Shown here: positions 58,123-64,000 of the stretch, piece after piece | Layout of the letters: every line of letters begins with the position of its first letter | Numbering within the stretch: the first letter of the stretch is position 1 | Origin: JAXLRU01 sp046330935 | Lineage (GTDB): Bacteria > Actinomycetota > Actinomycetes > Actinomycetales > Kineosporiaceae | Length of the DNA stretch: 64,000 bases | Reading direction: 5' to 3' | NCBI GenBank assembly: GCA_046330935.1 | Contig: JAXLRU010000005.1 | Span: 434,001-498,000 of the forward strand | The notes under the pieces: model-generated | What the model was told of the DNA's origin: nothing | Databases searched by the model: none | The model's input: only the letters and a program-made list of their open reading frames with translations | Position numbers and translations under genes: made by a program

Positions 58123-58904
58123 GGGGCCACCGTCTCCTTCTCGTGGGGGGCGGGGGAGTCGTGGGGATCGGCGGCGGTCACGGGCGCGGCGGCGGGCCCC
58201 TCGGGCAGCGCGGCACGCAGGACGACGAGGGTGGTGAGGGTCACCACGAGGCCGGAGTTGAGCAGCGCCCCGACCAGGTCGGAGGGGTGGTGCATGCCCC
58301 GGTAGAGGCGGCCGGTGCCCACCAGCACCGGCAGGAGGAGCAGGAGCGTCAGCAGGCTGCGACGCAACCAGGCGGGCCGGACGGTGCGGGCGACCACGAC
58401 GGCCAGCCCCCCGTACAGCGCCAGGGACGCACTCGTGTGACCGCTGGGGAAGCTGGACGTGGGGATGGAGTGGTCGATCTGCTCCACCTCCGGCCGGCTG
58501 CGGCCCACGATCCGGCTGGACCCCAGGAAGGCGAGGAACTGCCCCAGCACGCACCCCGCGACGAGCAGCGACTCCCGCCAACGGCGCAGCACCCGGTGCA
58601 GGACGACGACGAGCAGCAGCCCCACGACGATCACCGTGGAGGTGTTGCCGAAGCCGCTGCCCACCGTCGACAGGACGGTCCACCCCGGCGTCCGGCGTTC
58701 GGCGAACCACCGGTTGACGCCGTCCTCGGCGGTCAGCGGCCACGTGCCGTCGAGCACCCGGGTGAGGAGCAAGCCGAGGCCGGCGACGGCGAGGAGGGTG
58801 AGGGCCCACACGCCGAGCAGGCGCAGGAACAGCCCGCGCAGCGCCGCAGGCCATGACGGCGGTGACGGCGGGCGATCGACGACGGCGGGGACGGTGGTGC
58901 TCAT
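58119..58904 (-). CDS. PAP2-family membrane phosphatase (first in the DGK operon)
   Basis: 261 residues and about six membrane helices. The three phosphatase motifs are IVGRSRPEVEQ (K-x6-RP type with the Arg-Pro kept), SFPSGHTSASLALYGG with the catalytic His, and RLYRGMHHPSDLVGA with the nucleophile-side His. Members remove phosphate from phosphatidate, phosphatidylglycerol phosphate or undecaprenyl pyrophosphate on the outer membrane face. ATG 58904 overlaps the stop of the second PAP2 gene and its own stop overlaps the lipid kinase gene. Two similar enzymes side by side suggest two lipid substrates. Confidence 0.92.
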   Translation of the reverse strand: MSTTVPAVVDRPPSPPSWPAALRGLFLRLLGVWALTLLAVAGLGLLLTRVLDGTWPLTAEDGVNRWFAERRTPGWTVLSTVGSGFGNTSTVIVVGLLLVVVLHRVLRRWRESLLVAGCVLGQFLAFLGSSRIVGRSRPEVEQIDHSIPTSSFPSGHTSASLALYGGLAVVVARTVRPAWLRRSLLTLLLLLPVLVGTGRLYRGMHHPSDLVGALLNSGLVVTLTTLVVLRAALPEGPAAAPVTAADPHDSPAPHEKETVAP

Positions 58905-59710
58905 GGCCGCGTGGGCTCCTGCCTGGCGGGGACGGACGCGCCCACCGAGCGGCCCAGTACCCGATCACCGTGCTGTTGATCCGCGTCCGGCCGTTGTTCC
59001 GGCGCGAGACCCTCGCTCGCGGTCGCGGGAGCCAAGCCCTCCTGGCGCCGCCACAGCTGGAATCCGGCGACGGTCGCGCACAGCAGCGCCATCGCGACCA
59101 CCCACCCCGCGACGACGTCGCTGACGAAGTGCACGCCCAGCGCCACCCTGTCCAGGCCGACGACGACGACCACGACCACGGCCGTCACCCACGCCGCGGC
59201 GCGCCTGCCGCCACGCAGCACCGGGTGGGCCGCCACCATGAGGCACCCCACGAAGAGGAACGAGTTCAGCGCGTGCCCGGAGGGGAAGCTGTAGCCCCCT
59301 GCATGGGAGACGGGGTCGTCCAGCGCCGGCCGGGCGCGCGCCACGAGCAGCTTGATCGTGCCACCGAGCACCCCGCCCGCCGCCATCGTGACGCCGAGCC
59401 ACACCGCGAGCCGGGTGCGGCCCCGCCGCCACAGCACCAGGCAGATCACGGCGGTCGCCACCCTCAGGTTCCACGGCTGGCTCGCGACCTCGAGGACCTT
59501 CAGTGCACGGACCGCGCCCGGCCTGTCCACCACGACCGCATGCAGGGCGTCGGCCGCGCCGTCGTCGATCCGCGCCAGACCGTCCCACGTGCCGAGCACG
59601 GCCAGGAGCAGGAACAGGAACGGGACGGCGACCAGGAACGCGGCTACGGCGGCCCAGACCAGGCGGGCGCCGAGACGGACGTCGCGGGAGTCGACAGCGG
59701 GTGCGGTCAT
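58901..59710 (-). CDS. PAP2-family membrane phosphatase (second)
   Basis: 269 residues with about six membrane helices. The motifs are KLLVARARPALDDP, YSFPSGHALNSFLFVG and LDRVALGVHFVSDVVAG, with catalytic His residues in both. It is only distantly similar to the adjacent PAP2 protein (different spacing and loops), so it is not a recent duplicate. It is the first gene of the leftward operon; ATG 59710 has a ggag element about 15 nt upstream. The C-terminal 45 residues are polar and probably lie in the cytoplasm. Confidence 0.92.
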   Translation of the reverse strand: MTAPAVDSRDVRLGARLVWAAVAAFLVAVPFLFLLLAVLGTWDGLARIDDGAADALHAVVVDRPGAVRALKVLEVASQPWNLRVATAVICLVLWRRGRTRLAVWLGVTMAAGGVLGGTIKLLVARARPALDDPVSHAGGYSFPSGHALNSFLFVGCLMVAAHPVLRGGRRAAAWVTAVVVVVVVGLDRVALGVHFVSDVVAGWVVAMALLCATVAGFQLWRRQEGLAPATASEGLAPEQRPDADQQHGDRVLGRSVGASVPARQEPTRP

Positions 59711-59809
59711 CCGTTGATCGTGACCGTCTCCGCCCCGCGCACGAGTCGATCACGACACCGGGCGCTACGCGGGCGCACGCCGGGACTGGGGCGCAGACGC
59801 AGGGCGTCG

Positions 59810-59815
59810 TACAGT
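59810..59815 (+). promoter_or_regulatory. Candidate -10 box (TACAGT) of the Uma2 gene
   Basis: A TAnnnT hexamer 40 nt before the ATG of the Uma2 gene, in the 144-nt gap that separates it from the divergent PAP2 operon. No -35 stands out. Confidence 0.4.
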
Positions 59816-59854
59816 GAGGTCGACACCGGACGACGAGCCGACCCGGGAGCGCGG

Positions 59855-60322
59855 ATGGACATCGAGGCCATGGCCCTGCGCTCGTTCACCGTGCACGACC
59901 TGCCGACGGACTCCCACGTCCGCTACGAGCTCATCGACGGAAGCCTGCACGTGACGCCGAACCCCACCAGTGACCATCAGCGCGCCGCGAAGCTCATCGA
60001 CATGGCGCTCACGGCCGCGCTGCAGCCGGGGCACGAGGCGCTGCAGGGGATCAACATCATCCCGCACGACCTGACGCTCGCGATCCCCGACGTCGCCGTC
60101 GTCGAGGAGGGGGTCAGCGCCCTCGGGTACACCCCGGCGCAGGTCGTCCTCGTGGTCGAGGTGCTCAGCCCGTCGACGCGGCTGCACGACCTCAGCCTCA
60201 AGCGCGAGCTGTACGCCTCCTGGGGGCTGACCTACTGGGTGGTCGACCCCGTCGCCCGCACCATCACCCGCCACGGCGCCGCCTACGCCGAGGTCGCCGT
60301 CCCGGGGTTCGTCCTCGCCTGA
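59855..60322 (+). CDS. Uma2-family endonuclease-like protein
   Basis: 155 residues. The PD-(D/E)XK fold of the Uma2 (DUF820) family is seen in RYELIDGSLHVTPNPTSDHQ near residue 28, AIPDVAVVEEG near 80 with the catalytic Asp, and VVLVVEVLSPSTRLHDLSLK near 99 with the Glu and Lys. These proteins are common, often in many copies, in cyanobacteria and actinobacteria and are thought to be nucleases of unknown target; some are found near mobile elements. ATG 59855 has a gggagc element upstream. Nothing else around it suggests transfer. Confidence 0.88.
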   Translation: MDIEAMALRSFTVHDLPTDSHVRYELIDGSLHVTPNPTSDHQRAAKLIDMALTAALQPGHEALQGINIIPHDLTLAIPDVAVVEEGVSALGYTPAQVVLVVEVLSPSTRLHDLSLKRELYASWGLTYWVVDPVARTITRHGAAYAEVAVPGFVLA

Positions 60323-60376
60323 ACGCCCCGCCCGCGTGTGCGGCGGGCACGACCGGCCCCCGACCACCCGCCTCGG

Positions 60377-60382
60377 TACGGT
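60377..60382 (+). promoter_or_regulatory. Candidate -10 box (TACGGT) of pyc
   Basis: A TAnnnT hexamer about 46 nt before the pyc GTG. The short leader contains gggag 5 nt before the start. No -35 element stands out. Confidence 0.35.
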
Positions 60383-60428
60383 AGCCACCACGAGCGCCGG
60401 TGCCGGGCGCGGGACGACGGGAGTGCCG

Positions 60429-63400
60429 GTGTTCTCCAAGATCCTGGTGGCCAACCGAGGCGAGATCGCCGTGCGCGCCTTCCGGGCCGCCTACGAGCTC
60501 GGCGCACGCAGCGTGGCCGTCTTCCCGTGGGAGGACCGCAACGCCGTCCACCGGATCAAGGCCGACGAGTCCTACCTGATCGGCGAGCGCGGCCACCCGG
60601 TGCGCGCCTACCTCGACGTCGAGGAGATCATCCGCGTCGCCCGGGAGTCCGGGGCGGACGCGGTCTACCCCGGCTACGGCTTCCTGTCCGAGAACCCCGA
60701 CCTCGCCGCCGCCTGCGCCCGTGCCGGGGTGACCTTCATCGGGCCTCCCGCCTACGTGCTGGAGATGGCCGGCAACAAGGTGCGCGCCGTCGCGGCGGCC
60801 CGCTCGGCCGGCGTGCCGGTGCTGAAGTCCTCGGCGCCCTCGGCCGACGTCGAGGAGCTGCTGGCCGCCGCCGACGACATCGGCTTCCCCATCTTCGTCA
60901 AGGCCGTCGCGGGCGGCGGTGGCCGAGGGATGCGCCGCGTCGACACCCCCGCGGGCCTGCCCGACGCCCTCGCCGCCGCCATGCGCGAGGCCGACAGCGC
61001 CTTCGGCAACCCCACCGTCTTCCTCGAGCAGGCCGTCCTGCGCCCCCGCCACATCGAGGTGCAGGTCCTCGCCGACGGACACGGGGAGGTCGTGCACCTC
61101 TTCGAGCGTGACTGCTCGGTGCAGCGCCGTCACCAGAAGGTCGTCGAGATCGCCCCCGCGCCGGCGCTGGACCCGGCCGTGCGGGACCGGCTGTGCGCCG
61201 ACGCCGTCGCGTTCGCCCGCGCCATCGGCTACAGCAACGCCGGCACCGTCGAGTTCCTCCTCGACACCGCCGGCGACAACGCGGGCAGCCACGTGTTCAT
61301 CGAGATGAACCCGCGCATCCAGGTCGAGCACACGGTCACCGAGGAGGTCACCGACGTCGACCTCGTCCAGGCCCAGATCCGCATCGCGGCGGGGGAGACC
61401 CTGGCCGACCTCGGCCTGCGCCAGGACCAGATCCAGGTGCGCGGCGCCGCCCTGCAGTGCCGGATCACCACCGAGGATCCCGCCAACGGGTTCCGTCCCG
61501 ACACAGGCATGGTCAACACCTACCGGTCCCCGGGCGGGGCGGGGGTGCGCCTGGACGGCGGCACCGTGCACGCCGGCGCCTCCGTCTCCCCGCACTTCGA
61601 CTCCATGCTCGTGAAGCTGATCTGCCGGGGCCGCGACTTCCCGACCGCCGTCGCCCGCGCCCAGCGCGCACTCGCGGAGTTCCGCATCCGCGGAGTGTCC
61701 ACGAACATCCCCTTCCTGCAGGCCCTGCTCGCCGAGCCCGAGTTCGTCGCAGGGGCGGCGGCCACCAACTTCATCGACGAGCGCCCCTACCTCACCGCGG
61801 CGCGCGGCAGCAGCGACCGCGGCACCAAGCTGCTGACCTACCTCGCCGACGTCACCGTGAACCGGCCCCACGGCCAGGCCACGGTGCACGTCCACCCGCG
61901 CGAGAAGCTGCCCCCGCTGGGCGGGCGGTCCGCGGCCCCCGACGGCAGCCGCGCCCTCCTGGCGGCCGTCGGGCCGGAGGAGTTCGCGCGCCGGCTGCGG
62001 GCCCAGGTGCCCGTGGCGGTCACCGACACCACCTTCCGCGACGCCCACCAGTCCCTGCTCGCCACCCGGGTGCGCACCCGCGACCTGCTCGACGTCGCCC
62101 CCCACGTCGCCCGCGCCACGCCCCAGCTGCTGTCGGTGGAGTGCTGGGGCGGGGCCACCTACGACGTCGCCCTGCGCTTCCTCGGCGAGGACCCGTGGGA
62201 GCGGCTGGCCGCCCTGCGCGAGGCGATCCCCAACCTGTGCCTGCAGATGCTGCTGCGCGGGCGCAACACCGTGGGCTACACCCCCTACCCGACGGAGGTG
62301 ACCGACGCGTTCGTCGCCGAGGCCGCCGCCACCGGCCTGGACGTCTTCCGCATCTTCGACGCGCTCAACGACGTCGAGCAGATGCGCCCGGCCGTCGACG
62401 CCGTCCGCGCCACCGGGACGGCGCTCGCCGAGGTCGCGCTGTGCTACACGGGCAACCTCCTGGACCCGGCGGAGAACCTCTACACCCTCGACTACTACCT
62501 CGGGCTCGCCGAACAGATCGTCGAGGCCGGCGCCCACGTGCTCGCGATCAAGGACATGGCCGGGCTGCTGCGTCCGGCCGCCGCCGCCCGCCTCGTCACG
62601 GCGCTGCGGCAGCGGTTCGACCTGCCGGTCCACCTGCACACCCACGACACCGCGGGCGGCCAGCTCGCCACCCTGCTCGCGGCCGTCGACGCGGGCGTGG
62701 ACGCCGTGGACGTCGCCAGCGCCGCGATGGCCGGCACGACCAGCCAGCCACCGATGTCCGCCCTCGTCGCCGCGCTGCAGCACACCGAGCGCGACCCCGG
62801 CATCGACCTACGGGCGGTGCTCGACCTCGAACCGTTCTGGGAGGCGGTGCGTCGCGTCTACGCACCCTTCGAGTCCGGCCTTCCCTCTCCGACCGGGCGC
62901 GTCTACGACCACGAGATCCCCGGTGGCCAGCTGTCCAACCTGCGCCAGCAGGCGATCGCCCTGGGGCTGGGGGAGAAGTTCGAGCAGATCGAGGAGATGT
63001 ACGCCGCCGCCGACCGCATCCTCGGCCGGCTGGTCAAGGTCACGCCGTCCTCGAAGGTCGTCGGCGACCTCGCCCTGCACCTGGTGGCCGTCGGTGCCGA
63101 CCCGTCGGAGTTCGCCGACAACCCTCAGGCCTTCGACATCCCCGACTCCGTCATCGGGTTCCTCGGGGGCGAGCTCGGGGACCCGCCCGGCGGCTGGCCC
63201 GAGCCGTTCCGGACGAAGGCGCTCGCCGGGCGCACCGTGCGCACCCGTGAGGCCGAGCTGAGCGAGTCCGACCGCGGCGACCTGGCCGCCGACCGCCGTC
63301 GCACCCTGAACCGCCTGCTGTTCCCCGCGCCCACGGCCTCCTTCGAGTCCGTGCGGGCCAGTTACGGCGACGTCTCGGTGTTGGACACCGTGGACTACCT

Positions 63401-63818
63401 GTACGGGCTGCGTCCCGGCGTGGAGCACGTCGTCGAGCTGGAGCGCGGGGTGCGCCTCATCGCAGGGCTGGAGGCGGTCGGGGAGGTCGACGCCCGCGGC
63501 ATGCGCACCGTGATGTGCACCCTCAACGGCCAGCTGCGCCCGATCCAGGTGCGCGACCGTTCGGTGCAGGTGGAGGTCAAGGTCGCCGAGAAGGCCGACC
63601 CCGCCGTGCCGGGTCAGGTGGCGGCGCCCTTCGCCGGGGTGGTCACCGTGTCGGTGACCGAGGGCGACGTCGTCGAGGCCGGGCAGGTCGTGGCGACCAT
63701 CGAGGCGATGAAGATGGAGGCCTCGATCACCACGCCCGTGGGCGGGACGGTCGCGCGGCTGGCACTGTCCGCCGTCCAGCAGGTCGAAGGCGGCGACCTG
63801 CTGCTCGTCGTCTCCTGA
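60429..63818 (+). CDS. pyc: Pyruvate carboxylase
   Basis: 1129 residues, normal for the single-chain enzyme. Makes oxaloacetate from pyruvate and bicarbonate with ATP, refilling the citric acid cycle. The biotin carboxylase domain (about 1-450) has KILVANRGEIAVRAFRAA, the ATP loop KAVAGGGGRGMRRVD and IEMNPRIQVEHTVTEE. The carboxyltransferase domain (about 530-810) has DTTFRDAHQSLLATRVRTRD, KDMAGLLRPAAAARL and HLHTHDTAGGQ. The C-terminal carrier domain holds the biotin Lys in IEAMKMEASI near residue 1095. GTG 60429 is preferred over GTG 60423, both before the conserved FSKILVANRGE. Its end converges on the last gene in the window. Confidence 0.97.
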   Translation: MFSKILVANRGEIAVRAFRAAYELGARSVAVFPWEDRNAVHRIKADESYLIGERGHPVRAYLDVEEIIRVARESGADAVYPGYGFLSENPDLAAACARAGVTFIGPPAYVLEMAGNKVRAVAAARSAGVPVLKSSAPSADVEELLAAADDIGFPIFVKAVAGGGGRGMRRVDTPAGLPDALAAAMREADSAFGNPTVFLEQAVLRPRHIEVQVLADGHGEVVHLFERDCSVQRRHQKVVEIAPAPALDPAVRDRLCADAVAFARAIGYSNAGTVEFLLDTAGDNAGSHVFIEMNPRIQVEHTVTEEVTDVDLVQAQIRIAAGETLADLGLRQDQIQVRGAALQCRITTEDPANGFRPDTGMVNTYRSPGGAGVRLDGGTVHAGASVSPHFDSMLVKLICRGRDFPTAVARAQRALAEFRIRGVSTNIPFLQALLAEPEFVAGAAATNFIDERPYLTAARGSSDRGTKLLTYLADVTVNRPHGQATVHVHPREKLPPLGGRSAAPDGSRALLAAVGPEEFARRLRAQVPVAVTDTTFRDAHQSLLATRVRTRDLLDVAPHVARATPQLLSVECWGGATYDVALRFLGEDPWERLAALREAIPNLCLQMLLRGRNTVGYTPYPTEVTDAFVAEAAATGLDVFRIFDALNDVEQMRPAVDAVRATGTALAEVALCYTGNLLDPAENLYTLDYYLGLAEQIVEAGAHVLAIKDMAGLLRPAAAARLVTALRQRFDLPVHLHTHDTAGGQLATLLAAVDAGVDAVDVASAAMAGTTSQPPMSALVAALQHTERDPGIDLRAVLDLEPFWEAVRRVYAPFESGLPSPTGRVYDHEIPGGQLSNLRQQAIALGLGEKFEQIEEMYAAADRILGRLVKVTPSSKVVGDLALHLVAVGADPSEFADNPQAFDIPDSVIGFLGGELGDPPGGWPEPFRTKALAGRTVRTREAELSESDRGDLAADRRRTLNRLLFPAPTASFESVRASYGDVSVLDTVDYLYGLRPGVEHVVELERGVRLIAGLEAVGEVDARGMRTVMCTLNGQLRPIQVRDRSVQVEVKVAEKADPAVPGQVAAPFAGVVTVSVTEGDVVEAGQVVATIEAMKMEASITTPVGGTVARLALSAVQQVEGGDLLLVVS

Positions 63819-63841
63819 CCCGGCACGGCGGGGCGGCCGGG
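63819..63841. terminator. Weak hairpin between convergent genes
   Basis: cccggc (63819-63824) can pair with gccggg (63836-63841) across an 11-nt loop. It lies between the pyc stop and the stop of the convergent partial gene. No T run; evidence is weak. Confidence 0.3.
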
Positions 63842-63844
63842 CCG

Positions 63845-64000
63845 TCAGTCGGTCGTGCCGAGGGCGGCGGCGAGGTCGCGCACGACGGCGGCCGGGTCGG
63901 TGCCCGACACGAGCGTGCCGCCGGGCGTCGCGGTCGTCAGTGCGGTGAGCGCAGGCACGTCGGCACCAGCCAGCGCCACCGCCACGACGCGCACGGGGCG
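63845..64000 (-). CDS. 3' end of a leftward gene cut by the window edge, possibly VWA-domain protein
   Basis: The minus strand reads 51 codons to a TGA at 63847-63845: PVRVVAVALAGADVPALTAL, then TTATPGGTLVSGTDPAAVVR and DLAAALGTTD. The pattern of a beta strand VRVVAVALAG, a helix-forming stretch and a GGTLVSGTDPAAVVRDLAAAL ending resembles the C-terminus of von Willebrand factor A domains. That is only a suggestion. The start lies beyond the window. Codon use is typical for the genome. Confidence 0.55.
   Translation of the reverse strand, partial: RPVRVVAVALAGADVPALTALTTATPGGTLVSGTDPAAVVRDLAAALGTTD

Overview
The window is one contiguous piece of a high-GC chromosome from an Actinomycetota bacterium. 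This rests on the strong G/C third-position bias, frequent GTG starts, many GTGA/ATGA stop-start overlaps, and gene order. Two long blocks follow the order of Mycobacterium tuberculosis Rv1691-Rv1713 and Rv1822-Rv1832 (from memory), joined here within about 2 kb. The absence of any mycobacterial envelope gene and the RecN-SteA-SteB-MurJ-like-PyrG order suggest a Kineosporiales or Micrococcales-type organism, but genus cannot be called from sequence alone. No insertion sequence, prophage, CRISPR array or plasmid gene was seen: this is ordinary core chromosome with some unusual passengers.

Layout. 1-3500: 3' end of an rRNA operon (spacer, 23S, 5S, terminator). 3881-19732: a tightly overlapping rightward block: an Arg/Gly/Asp-rich TPR protein with a polyacidic tail, a HAD phosphatase, a short frameshifted ORF, tlyA, nadK, recN, steA, steB/mctB, a WecA/MraY-like transferase, a MurJ-like flippase (frameshifted), a GT4 glycosyltransferase, pyrG and a NUDIX hydrolase. 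19748-22835: a leftward shikimate-kinase-like gene, then ald and xerD (CTG start). 22974-27046: a two-gene unit of an orphan solute-binding protein and a membrane PAS-GGDEF-EAL protein. 27197-35489: parA-scpA-scpB-rluB, chorismate mutase, prephenate dehydrogenase, cmk, plsC, der. 35604-37190: tRNA-Pro(GGG) and a membrane-anchored YVTN propeller.

37251-48250: CDP-alcohol phosphatidyltransferase, DUF881, small basic protein, second DUF881 with a repeat-rich N-terminus, gcvH, garA-like FHA protein, ftsR-like MerR, DUF151 nuclease, second MerR, a leftward orphan parA, a glycine riboswitch and gcvP. 48291-56045: leftward sbcD-sbcC (sbcC frameshifted), a glutamate-cysteine-ligase-family gene and a TrpB2-type gene. 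56138-59710: a leftward coupled operon of two PAP2 phosphatases, a diacylglycerol-kinase-family protein and a YihY membrane protein. 59855-64000: a Uma2 nuclease, pyruvate carboxylase and the 3' end of one more gene.

The genes combine growth and division functions (SteA/SteB, ScpAB, ParA, FtsR, Cmk, Der), envelope precursor handling (WecA-like, MurJ-like, GT4, PAP2/DGK) and one-carbon and central metabolism (GcvP/GcvH/GarA, Ald, Pyc). Three genes carry single-base frame interruptions, which may be sequencing or assembly errors. Six genes have a TAnnnT box 6-8 nt before a GTG start, the signature of leaderless mRNAs. The best candidates for something not well described are the solute-binding-protein/c-di-GMP pair, the tripartite disordered-TPR-polyacidic protein beside the rRNA operon, and the SteAB-linked transferase/flippase/glycosyltransferase module.
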